Positions 17,952 through 26,700 of a stretch of DNA of 64,000 nucleotides are shown one piece after another (position 1 is the first letter of the stretch; each line of letters begins with the position of its first letter). Source of the stretch: Pseudomonas prosekii. GTDB taxonomy: Bacteria; Pseudomonadota; Gammaproteobacteria; Pseudomonadales; Pseudomonadaceae. The DNA lies in the NCBI RefSeq assembly GCF_900105155.1, contig NZ_LT629762.1, forward strand, positions 2,232,001 through 2,296,000, written 5' to 3'. The notes under the pieces were generated by a model. It saw only the letters and a program-made list of their open reading frames with translations, searched no databases and was not told the DNA's origin. The translations under genes and the position numbers were made by a program.

Positions 17952-18344
17952 TCACTCAATCCAGCCCATATATTTGCGCCCGATTAAGAACACAATCATC
18001 GAAACCCCACTTCCCAGTGATGCGATGTAAAAAAAGCGGATCATCCCCAGTAACCCTCTAGGAAAACTCAGATAATCCTCCTTATCCAAAGCGCCACTCT
18101 TAATCGCCCACGACGGAAACACCAAAAAAGATCCCACTCCAATCAAAACAAAGTAAATCCCAGCCAGCCCACCGCTTAAAAAAGACTTCCGCGCCAAAAC
18201 TCCTTGGGAATTACTAAGAAATCCCATGATTTTCTGCATCTGAAAAAAATAAAGATAGACATGACCGAAGATAGATATAAACCCCAAGCCAAAAAACAAG
18301 CCTCCAAAAGTCAGAACGAACCAAACTTCATGATCGTTCGTCAT
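17952..18344 (-). CDS. Membrane immunity protein paired with the VgrG C-terminal toxin (intact copy)
   Basis: From ATG 18344 (GGGG ten bases upstream) this is a 130-residue protein with about three hydrophobic helices. It shares with the neighbouring broken copy the features L.NS..V, the SWAIKSGALDKEDYLSFPRGL segment and a C-terminal membrane helix. A polytopic inner-membrane immunity protein fits a toxin that attacks membranes, as the Gly-rich toxin upstream suggests. A longer frame up to 18446 overlaps the upstream pseudogene and is unlikely to be used. The family is not named. Confidence 0.65.
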   Translation of the reverse strand: MTNDHEVWFVLTFGGLFFGLGFISIFGHVYLYFFQMQKIMGFLSNSQGVLARKSFLSGGLAGIYFVLIGVGSFLVFPSWAIKSGALDKEDYLSFPRGLLGMIRFFYIASLGSGVSMIVFLIGRKYMGWIE

Positions 18345-18411
18345 CGATAGATATCCCCAAGTGATGTCTCTCCCATTTTTATCCGTTCGCCTAATCGCCC
18401 AATGTCCCCGA

Positions 18412-18797
18412 TCACGCCCACCTCTGATAGTTACCAAAGATAACAAAGATCACACAAATAACGCTCAGCACAACCATCAAAATTCCGCAAGATTCAATAG
18501 CTCGCTTCAGCCCCACAGGAAAATTTTCATAATCTTCTAAGCTCAAGTCACCGCATTTCACAGACTGACGCGAAAAAACAAACAATGTGCTTATGCAATT
18601 CATAAGCAATAACCTACTGATTGGATCTATACCCAGCGATCTTTTTTTATCATTACGGCATGGGAATTCCCAAGATTTTGTAAAATCTTGTCCATACAGA
18701 AATAAGCCATATATAAAAAAATAACCATTACAAACAGAATCGAGACAATTAAAACCATACCAACACTCAGATATATAGTTTCAGACAGTGTTTTCAC
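18412..18797 (-). pseudogene. Membrane immunity gene with a frameshift in an A7/T7 tract
   Basis: GTG 18797 overlaps the toxin stop (GTGA) and starts MKTLSETIYLSVGMVLIVS..., which runs to ...SHAVMIKKDRWV and a TAG. One extra base in the run of seven T (18642-18648, A7 on the coding strand) would read on as IKKRSLGIDPISRLLLMNC... into the 65-residue frame that ends GNYQRWA at 18412. The restored protein of about 128 residues aligns along its length with the intact copy at 17952-18344. It was the immunity gene directly coupled to the toxin and is now out of frame (or the tract is phase-variable or mis-sequenced). Confidence 0.7.
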
Positions 18798-19315
18798 TTC
18801 ATTGCCTCGTGTATGACTTCTCCAAATGTTTCGCCTACGTGACCTAATTCGTCACCGAAGACGGCAACGCCCAACCCAGTCATAACAAGTCCGCAAGCAA
18901 CTCCGCCGAGTCCTACAGTGCTAGCGCCTATCGCGACGCATGCTGCTCCACCGGAGAATGCACCGGCGTACCCGCCAACGAGGATTCCACCGAATTTCCC
19001 TGACTCTGTAAACTTCACCTTGCGACAGGCCTCTTCATTACCAACGCGACAAGTTTCTTTCACTTTAAGAACTGATGCCGTGGCTTGTAACCCAACCCCA
19101 ACCCACCCTCCCATCTTGATAACCTTCCCAGCCTTACTCACCCCATCAATATGCGTCGCATACCCAGGAATCCCTCCCGCCGTTCCAGCCTTACTCCAGT
19201 GATGCACAAGACTGCGGCTGGATATTCCCAGCGCATTTTTCAGTTTTGGATGATCCGCAATTCCCACACCCTTGCGCACCAATGGCCCGAGGCTGTTATC
19301 CAACTGCCCCATCAA
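18794..19315 (-). pseudogene. Toxin domain detached from VgrG by a frameshift/deletion
   Basis: This frame encodes about 173 residues with the segments SSRSLVHHWSKAG and GIPGYATHIDGV, and a Gly/Ala-rich hydrophobic C-terminal half (about 105-165) of the kind seen in membrane-inserting effectors. It is open upstream of its first ATG (19312), reading DFFTERKRLMGQL, so it is the downstream part of the VgrG C-terminal extension in another frame rather than a gene with its own start. The VgrG stop and an ATG overlap as TGATG, so reinitiation could still produce it. In homologues as I recall them, about 100 residues including a LysM-like part lie between the two pieces. Confidence 0.6.
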
Positions 19316-21486
19316 CCTCTTGCGCTCGGTAAAGAAGTCCGCGCCCTGGAGTTTGCAAACAAAATTGACTCAAGCGCAGACCGAGACATGCCCTGCTCCA
19401 CGATATGGAAACCCGGTTCGACGGTTGACGCGGGTGCTGTGGTTGAGGCCTTTGAACCACTGGTCAAAGTGTTCGGCGAAGGGCACATCCCATCCTTGCA
19501 ACGCTCACACTCCTCACAAAACGGCGCATCGCTTTTCAAGCTCATCACCTGCGCGGCACTCAGCAGCGCCGCCGGGGCCGCCGCGAGTTTCAACGGGATG
19601 TCCGGTGAAATCGGTGCAGCGGCCAGCGCCGCCATTGGTGCGCCGCCGACCTGGATCGGTACGCTGCTGAAGATGCCGCCGGGGCCGATGTTGATCCACT
19701 GTCCGCCGGCCTGAATGGTTGCGCTGGCGCCGCCATCGATGACCACTTGCTCGCCGGCGCTGACGTGGAATTGCTGGCTGGCGCTGAGGGTTTGGCTGGC
19801 GACGCGAATGTGTCGGTCGCCGCTCACCAGCAGGTGGTCGTCCTGTTTCACTTCGGTTTGGCGTTGGCCGTGGGTGATGCGTTGCTCGTCGGCCTTCAAT
19901 TCATGGCGGGCGATGCCGGTGACTACGATGCTGCGGGCGTTATCGACTTGTACCTGTTGATCATTCAGTACGTGCTGGGTCCAGTTTCGCTGGGCGCGCA
20001 GGTAAATTTCCTCGGCGCCCTTGCGATCTTCGATGCGCAATTCGTTGAAGCCACCACCGACGGGGCTGCTTTGGCTGCGGAAAATGCTGCGGGTTTTGTC
20101 GGCCGGCAGGTCGAGCGGCACCGGCGTCGCGGCGTTGGGCAGGCAGCCCATCACCAGCGGTTTATCGGCATCGGCGTCGACGAAACCGACCAGCACTTCC
20201 ATGCCGACCCGCGGGATCAATACGCTGCCGTAGCGGTCGTGCGCCCAACCGGTGGCCACACGCAACCAGCAACTGGAGTGCTCGTTGAGCTGGCCATCGC
20301 GGTCCCAGGCGAGTTGGACTTTGACTCGGCCGTACTCGTCGCAATGGATTTCGCTGTCGGCCGGGCCGGTGACCACAGCAGGTTGATAGCCGAGCATGCG
20401 TGGCTTGTCCGGCCCCAGCGGCGGACGAAAGACAACGTCCCACGGTGTCGCGAGAAAGGTATTACGGTAGCCCTGGAATTCTCCGTCGTCGGTGGCGGAC
20501 TCTTCCAGCACTTGCGGCTGGCGAGCATGGTGTTCGATCTGCGTGATCAGCCACAGATCATTCCAGGCCTGACGCGGGTGCTCCGCCAGTTGCAGGAAAT
20601 GTCCGCAAACCAATGCCGATTGATCGCTGCTGCCTTCAGCCTGACGGAAGTCCGCGCCGTGGCGTTCGAGGGTTCTTTGTGTGAGTTTTTTGCCGTAGTC
20701 GCGGTCGGTGAATTGGCCCGGAAAGTGGTAGTCCTCGAGCACCGGCAGTTGCTCGTTGTCGAGGCGGCTTTCGAGTTGCACGCCGGGCTTTTTGAAGTCG
20801 TAGTCGCGACGTGTTACGGCTGTAGTCCGGGTTTCCACTCGCACGCTGAAACGCTTGATCGCCGGTTCACGGGCGGCCATGCCGCTACCGGGCAGGTACA
20901 GGGTGGATTCGGGCAGGCGCGGGAAAACGGTTTGGTCGTCGCCGAACACCAGCAGATGGCCGTCGGGGCTGTGCTGGAAGTGGAAGTGAATGCCGACCTC
21001 GGCGCATAAGCGCTGGATGAATGCCAGGTCGCTTTCGGCGTATTGCACGCAGTACTCGCGGTCGGCGTAGTCGCTGCCGAGCTGGAATTCGAAGGCATCG
21101 CGCTGGATGCCGTGGTCCTTGAGGATTTGCGCGATGATGTCCGGCACGCTTTTGTGCTGGAAGATCCGCTGATTGATGCGGTGGCCAAGGTAGGTCAGGC
21201 GCGGTACGAGAGTGACTTGGTAGCGTGTCAGACGTTTACCGGAATCGCCTTGGCCGACGCGATAAATCTGACCGTGGATACCGCAACCTTGTGCATCGAA
21301 ACTCAGAAATGCCTGACGGTGCAGCAGGCTTTCGAGTTCGAGGTCGGGCCGTTCACTGACCAGCTCAAGGTCAAAATGGAAGGGTTGGCTGACGGCTTCC
21401 TTGCCCGTGAACTCAAGCACCTTGAGCTCATTCTGGACGCCTTCGAGGGTCAACGTGAAACGCGGTTGATTGGCAGGCGCGAACAT
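19312..21486 (-). CDS. Type VI secretion tip protein VgrG (TssI)
   Basis: The 724-residue protein has the gp27-like N-terminal module (about 1-370), the gp5 OB-fold region (YGRVKVQLAWDRDG near 385) and the C-terminal beta-prism repeats (DUF2345-like, about 480-640). A Cys-rich stretch CEECERCKDGMC follows, then the beginning of a C-terminal effector extension (GFHIVEQGMSRSALESILFA). It then runs out of frame and stops. It sits at the tip of the T6SS tube. No other T6SS structural gene is in the window, so this is an orphan vgrG island served by a core cluster elsewhere. All genes downstream to 10504 are co-directional with it. Confidence 0.92.
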   Translation of the reverse strand: MFAPANQPRFTLTLEGVQNELKVLEFTGKEAVSQPFHFDLELVSERPDLELESLLHRQAFLSFDAQGCGIHGQIYRVGQGDSGKRLTRYQVTLVPRLTYLGHRINQRIFQHKSVPDIIAQILKDHGIQRDAFEFQLGSDYADREYCVQYAESDLAFIQRLCAEVGIHFHFQHSPDGHLLVFGDDQTVFPRLPESTLYLPGSGMAAREPAIKRFSVRVETRTTAVTRRDYDFKKPGVQLESRLDNEQLPVLEDYHFPGQFTDRDYGKKLTQRTLERHGADFRQAEGSSDQSALVCGHFLQLAEHPRQAWNDLWLITQIEHHARQPQVLEESATDDGEFQGYRNTFLATPWDVVFRPPLGPDKPRMLGYQPAVVTGPADSEIHCDEYGRVKVQLAWDRDGQLNEHSSCWLRVATGWAHDRYGSVLIPRVGMEVLVGFVDADADKPLVMGCLPNAATPVPLDLPADKTRSIFRSQSSPVGGGFNELRIEDRKGAEEIYLRAQRNWTQHVLNDQQVQVDNARSIVVTGIARHELKADEQRITHGQRQTEVKQDDHLLVSGDRHIRVASQTLSASQQFHVSAGEQVVIDGGASATIQAGGQWINIGPGGIFSSVPIQVGGAPMAALAAAPISPDIPLKLAAAPAALLSAAQVMSLKSDAPFCEECERCKDGMCPSPNTLTSGSKASTTAPASTVEPGFHIVEQGMSRSALESILFANSRARTSLPSARG

Positions 21487-21553
21487 CCGATGTGTCTCTG
21501 CAGAATGAAGGCGGGCGATTCTGCATGAGCATCAAGGGCGTTTGAGCGGAGCT

Positions 21554-21596
21554 CAGGAAAATCAGATTTGCCCTACTTGCTTAGAGGATTTTCCTG
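21554..21596. promoter_or_regulatory. Perfect 10-bp inverted repeat upstream of vgrG
   Basis: CAGGAAAATC (21554-21563) and GATTTTCCTG (21587-21596) are perfect inverted repeats separated by 23 bases, 68-110 bases ahead of the vgrG start. It may be an operator or a cruciform; no regulator can be named. Confidence 0.4.
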
Positions 21597-21660
21597 AAGG
21601 GAACAGTACGTTTGGCTACAGACATTCTCTGCTTATGGACTGTGTTGAGGCGGATGACGC

Positions 21661-21685
21661 CATCGCGAGCAAGCTCGGCTCCCAC
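21661..21685. repeat. Solitary REP copy
   Basis: CATCGCGAGCAAGCTCGGCTCCCAC is one arm of the REP doublet seen at 27700 and 59912, without its partner. It lies between vgrG and the putP terminator. Confidence 0.65.
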
Positions 21686-21710
21686 GGGTTTTGCAGGCCA
21701 TCGCGCATAA

Positions 21711-21749
21711 AAAAACGGCCCGCGTCCTATCAGGAAGCGGGCCGTTTTT
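21711..21749 (-). terminator. Intrinsic terminator of putP
   Basis: AAAAACGGCCCGC and GCGGGCCGTTTTT form a 13-bp perfect stem. Read on the minus strand it ends in a T run 36 bases after the putP stop. It is symmetric, so it could also stop transcription from the other side. Confidence 0.88.
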
Positions 21750-21784
21750 GGCAGTGGCGGCTCAGGGCATTACGCCCTGCCCGA

Positions 21785-23269
21785 TCACTTGTTCAGGCGG
21801 AAATCTTTCTCGGCGGCAGCGAAGCGTTGCAGCATGCCTTGAGTCGGAGCGCCCATTTTGCTGACGAAGTAGATCGCCAGGCTGGCGAAGATGAAGCCTG
21901 GGATGATTTCGTACAGGCCCAGCAGTTCGAAGTGTTTCCAGACGATCACGGTGATCGCGCCGACCAGGATCCCGGCCAGTGCGCCGTTGCGGGTCATGTC
22001 TTTCCAGATCACCGAGATCAGCACAACCGGACCGAATGCAGCACCAAAACCGGCCCAAGCGTAGCTGACCAGACCGAGTACGCGGTTATCCGGGTTGGAC
22101 GCCAACGCGATCGCGATCAAAGCAACCAGCAACACCATGGCGCGACCGACCCACACCAGCTCGACTTGCGAAGCAGTTTTGCGCAGGAAGGTTTTGTAGA
22201 AGTCTTCGGTCAGCGCGCTCGAGCACACCAGCAATTGGCAGCTCAGGGTGCTCATGACGGCAGCCAGAATGGCCGACAGCAACACACCGGCGATCCATGG
22301 GTTGAACAGCAGTTTGGCCAGTTCGATAAACACGCGCTCGTGGTTTTCGGTCACAGGACCGGCCACTTCCGGGTGCGCCGAGAAGTAAGCGATACCGAAG
22401 AAACCGACCGCGACGGTGCCGCCCAGGCACAGGATCATCCAGGCCATGGAGATGCGACGCGCCTTGGCGATCGACTTCACCGAATCCGCCGCCATGAAGC
22501 GCGCAAGGATGTGCGGCTGGCCGAAGTAGCCCAGGCCCCAGCCCATCAGCGAAATAATGCCGATGAAAGAGGTGTTTTTCAGCATGTCGAAGTTGCTTGG
22601 GTCTTGCGCTTCGATGGCCAGGAACGTGGTGTCAACGCCACCAGTGGCCAGCAGCACGATGATCGGCGTCAGCAACAGGGCGAAGATCATCAGCGTGGCT
22701 TGGACGGTATCGGTCCAGCTCACTGCGAGGAAACCGCCGACAAAGGTGTAGGCAATTGTCGCTGCGGCACCGGCCCACAGCGCCGTTTCGTAGGACATGC
22801 CGAAAGTGCTTTCGAACAGACGAGCGCCAGCGACGATGCCGGAAGCGCAATAAATGGTGAAGAACACCAGAATCACGATCGCCGAGATGATCCGCAACAG
22901 GCCGCTTTTATCTTCGAAACGGCTGGAGAAGTAATCCGGCAGGGTCAAGGCATCGCCGTTGTGCTCGGTCTGCACGCGCAGACGGCCGGCGACGAACAGC
23001 CAGTTCAGGTAGGCACCGACGATCAGGCCGATGGCAATCCAGCTTTCGGAAAGACCGGACATGTAGATTGCGCCCGGCAGGCCCATCAACAACCAGCCGC
23101 TCATGTCCGAAGCACCGGCGGACAAAGCTGTCACGACGCTGCCCAGGCTGCGACCGCCAAGGATGTAGTCAGAAAGGTTGTTGGTGGAGCGATAGGCCAT
23201 GAAGCCGATCAGCACCATTGCTGCGATGTAGATCACGAACGTGATCAGTGTTGGATTGCTAACGCTCAT
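21785..23269 (-). CDS. putP: Sodium/proline symporter PutP
   Basis: The 494-residue sodium:solute symporter has about 13 transmembrane helices and the PutP signatures GGRSLGSVVTALSAGASDMSGW (N-terminal sodium/proline site) and GYFGQPHILARFMA. It imports L-proline with Na+ for catabolism by PutA. It is divergent from putA across a 464-base control region containing PutA operator sites, as in enteric bacteria. Length matches E. coli PutP (502). Confidence 0.96.
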   Translation of the reverse strand: MSVSNPTLITFVIYIAAMVLIGFMAYRSTNNLSDYILGGRSLGSVVTALSAGASDMSGWLLMGLPGAIYMSGLSESWIAIGLIVGAYLNWLFVAGRLRVQTEHNGDALTLPDYFSSRFEDKSGLLRIISAIVILVFFTIYCASGIVAGARLFESTFGMSYETALWAGAAATIAYTFVGGFLAVSWTDTVQATLMIFALLLTPIIVLLATGGVDTTFLAIEAQDPSNFDMLKNTSFIGIISLMGWGLGYFGQPHILARFMAADSVKSIAKARRISMAWMILCLGGTVAVGFFGIAYFSAHPEVAGPVTENHERVFIELAKLLFNPWIAGVLLSAILAAVMSTLSCQLLVCSSALTEDFYKTFLRKTASQVELVWVGRAMVLLVALIAIALASNPDNRVLGLVSYAWAGFGAAFGPVVLISVIWKDMTRNGALAGILVGAITVIVWKHFELLGLYEIIPGFIFASLAIYFVSKMGAPTQGMLQRFAAAEKDFRLNK

Positions 23270-23421
23270 ACGAAGGATGCCCTGGCTTTGTTTTTATGTA
23301 GCGGCGAAGTGTGAAACGCCGACAAACGACAATGTTTGATCAGACGATTTCCGGCCCCGCGCATTTATGACTGATGTTTCCCCAGGAAAGCCATCAGCCG
23401 GTACACCTGTCTCATCGGACC

Positions 23422-23497
23422 GGTTGCACCTTGGGCGCGAATCCTATTCAACAATCCAAATAAGGTGCAACCAGTTTCTCGAGAATAAGTTGCACCT
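23422..23497. promoter_or_regulatory. PutA operator cluster, putP-proximal
   Basis: Three GTTGCA boxes, the known PutA ribbon-helix-helix target, lie at 23423-23428 (+), 23466-23471 (as TGCAAC) and 23489-23494 (+). The first two form a perfect 11-bp inverted repeat (GGTTGCACCTT / AAGGTGCAACC) and the second and third a perfect 9-bp one (AGGTGCAAC / GTTGCACCT). In the absence of proline, PutA is expected to sit here and repress both put genes. Confidence 0.85.
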
Positions 23498-23645
23498 AGT
23501 CGGAATTACCGCCGAACGCCCCGTTTTTGCTCCCTTTTAAGGCAGTCCGGCGGTTTTACTAGAAGTAAATGCACCAAGCAGAAGCAGTACGTTCGTACCG
23601 GAATTTAATTCCTGACGAGCTGCTTATTATTCCGACAAAAAAAGG

Positions 23646-23661
23646 GTTGCACCCGGTTGCA
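23646..23661. promoter_or_regulatory. PutA operator pair, putA-proximal
   Basis: GTTGCA occurs twice in direct repeat, at 23646-23651 and 23656-23661 (one helical turn apart), about 75-90 bases ahead of the putA start. With the three upstream boxes this makes five operators in the put intergenic region. Confidence 0.82.
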
Positions 23662-23733
23662 CCTCGATCAGCGCGCAGCTAATCTTGCGGCCAGCTGATG
23701 CCACGCAATCGTGGCAAACATGAGGATAAAAAT

Positions 23734-26700
23734 ATGGCTACCACCACCCTTGGGGTCAAACTTGATGACCCAACCCGCGAGCGCCTCAAGGCTGCCGCGA
23801 CCTCGATTGATCGCACGCCACACTGGCTGATCAAGCAGGCAATTTTCAATTACCTGGAAAAACTCGAGGGTGGTGCAACCCTGACCGAGCTGAGCGGTTT
23901 GACCAAGGACGCCGACGATGCCGTCGATGCGCCAACGGATCACGCCCACCAGTGCTTCCTCGAATTCGCTGAAAGCATCCTGCCGCAATCGGTTCTGCGC
24001 GCTTCGATCACCTCCGCGTACCGTCGCCCTGAGCCGGAAGTCGTGCCGATGCTGATCGAGCAGGCGCGTCTGCCGGCGGCGATGGCTGAAGCCACCAACA
24101 AACTCGCTTCCTCGATTGCCGACAAACTGCGCAATCAGAAAAGTGCTGGCGGCCGTGCAGGCATTGTTCAGGGCTTGTTGCAGGAATTTTCCCTGTCGTC
24201 CCAGGAAGGCGTGGCGCTGATGTGCCTGGCCGAGGCGCTGCTGCGCATCCCGGACAAAGGCACCCGCGACGCGCTGATCCGCGACAAGATCAGCACCGGC
24301 AACTGGCATCCGCATCTGGGCAACAGCCCGTCACTGTTCGTCAACGCCGCCACGTGGGGCTTGTTGCTGACCGGCAAACTGGTCGCCACCCACAATGAAA
24401 CAGGTTTGACCTCGTCTCTGAGCCGCATCATCGGCAAGAGCGGCGAGCCGATGATCCGCAAGGGCGTCGACATGGCCATGCGCCTGATGGGCGAGCAGTT
24501 CGTCACCGGCGAAACCATCGCCGAAGCCTTGGCCAACGCCAGCAAGTTTGAATCCAAAGGTTTCCGTTACTCCTACGACATGCTCGGTGAAGCGGCGCTG
24601 ACCGAACACGACGCGCAGAAGTACCTGGCCTCGTACGAACAAGCCATTCACTCGATCGGCAAAGCGTCGCACGGGCGTGGGATTTATGAAGGCCCGGGTA
24701 TTTCGATCAAGCTGTCGGCACTGCACCCGCGTTACAGCCGTGCGCAGTACGAGCGCGTGATGGAAGAGCTGTACCCGCGCCTGTTGTCGCTGACCTTGCT
24801 GGCCAAGCAGTACGACATCGGTTTGAACATCGACGCCGAAGAAGCCGATCGTCTCGAACTGTCGCTGGATCTGCTTGAGCGCCTGTGCTTCGAGCCGCAA
24901 CTGACTGGCTGGAACGGCATCGGTTTCGTCATCCAGGCTTACCAGAAGCGTTGCCCGTACGTGATCGACTACGTGATCGACCTGGCTCGCCGCAGCCGTC
25001 ATCGCTTGATGATCCGCCTGGTGAAAGGCGCGTACTGGGACAGCGAAATCAAGCGCGCCCAAGTCGAAGGCCTGGAAGGTTATCCGGTCTACACCCGCAA
25101 GGTGTACACCGACGTTTCCTACATTGCCTGTGCGCGCAAACTGCTGTCGGTGCCGGAAGTCATCTATCCGCAATTCGCCACCCACAATGCGCACACCCTG
25201 TCGGCTATTTACCATATCGCCGGTCAGAACTATTACCCCGGCCAGTACGAATTCCAGTGCCTGCACGGCATGGGCGAACCGCTGTACGAACAGGTTGTAG
25301 GCAAAGTTTCCGAAGGCAAGTTGAATCGTCCGTGCCGCGTGTACGCTCCGGTCGGTACTCACGAAACACTGCTGGCGTATCTGGTACGGCGTCTGCTGGA
25401 AAACGGCGCGAACACCTCGTTCGTCAACCAGATTGCCGATCAGTCGATTTCGATTCAGGCGTTGGTCGCCGACCCGGTGGCCAGCATCGAGCAGATGGCT
25501 ACCGTGGAAGGCGGTTTCGGTCTGCCGCACCCGCGCATTCCGCTGCCGCGTGACCTGTACGGTGCCGAGCGCGCCAACTCCAGCGGCATCGACATGGCCA
25601 ACGAACATCGTTTGGCCTCGCTGTCCTGCGCGCTGCTGGCCACCGCGCACAACAACTGGAAAGCCGCGCCGATGCTCGGTTGCGTTTCCAGCACGGAAAC
25701 CCCGGCGCCGGTGCTCAACCCGTCCGACCTGCGTGACGTGGTCGGCCATGTGCAGGAAGCCACTGTCGAAGACGTTGATAACGCGATCCAGTGCGCCTTG
25801 AACGCCGCACCGATCTGGCAGGCCACCCCACCGGCCGAACGCGCGGCGATTCTCGAACGTGCTGCCGATTTGATGGAAGGCGAGATTCAGCCGCTGATGG
25901 GCCTGCTGGCTCGCGAAGCCGGCAAGACCTTCGCCAACGCCATCGCCGAAGTGCGCGAGGCCGTGGACTTCCTGCGTTATTACGCGGTGCAGGCACGCAA
26001 CGATTTCAGCAACGACGCGCACCGCCCATTGGGTCCGGTGGTCTGTATCAGCCCGTGGAACTTCCCGTTGGCGATCTTCAGTGGCCAGGTTGCTGCGGCA
26101 TTGGCCGCCGGTAACCCGGTCCTCGCCAAGCCTGCCGAACAGACGCCGCTGGTGGCCGCGCAAGCCGTGCGTTTGCTGCTTGAAGCCGGGATTCCCGAAG
26201 GCGTGCTGCAACTGCTGCCGGGCCGTGGCGAAACCGTTGGCGCGCGTCTGGTCGGTGACGATCGGGTCAAAGGCGTGATGTTCACCGGTTCCACCGAAGT
26301 CGCGCGTTTGCTGCAACGCAACGTCGCTGGTCGTCTTGATGCACAAGGTCGGCCGATTCCGCTGATCGCCGAAACTGGCGGGCAGAACGCGATGATCGTC
26401 GACTCTTCGGCGCTCACCGAACAAGTGGTCATCGACGTGGTTTCGTCGGCCTTCGACAGCGCCGGCCAACGTTGCTCGGCCCTGCGCGTGCTGTGCTTGC
26501 AGGAAGATTCCGCCGACCGTGTCATCGAAATGCTCAAAGGCGCGATGGCTGAATGCCGTCTCGGCAACCCAGAGCGTCTGTCCGTGGACATCGGCCCGGT
26601 GATCGACGCCGAAGCCAAGGCTGGCATCGAGAAACACATTCAGGGCATGCGCGACAAAGGTCGCAATGTCTACCAGGTAGCCATCGCCGATGGCGAAGAA

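Noticed and set aside
21711..21749. Terminator hairpin as part of the vgrG control region
   Set aside because: Its T tract and distance fit the end of putP on the minus strand; a role for vgrG is not needed.
21542..23314. 590-codon open frame antisense to putP
   Set aside because: Gln/His/Arg-rich composition and exact overlap with putP show it is a shadow frame.
24331..26637. 768-codon frame antisense to putA
   Set aside because: It is a high-GC shadow frame; all PutA domains are intact on the other strand.
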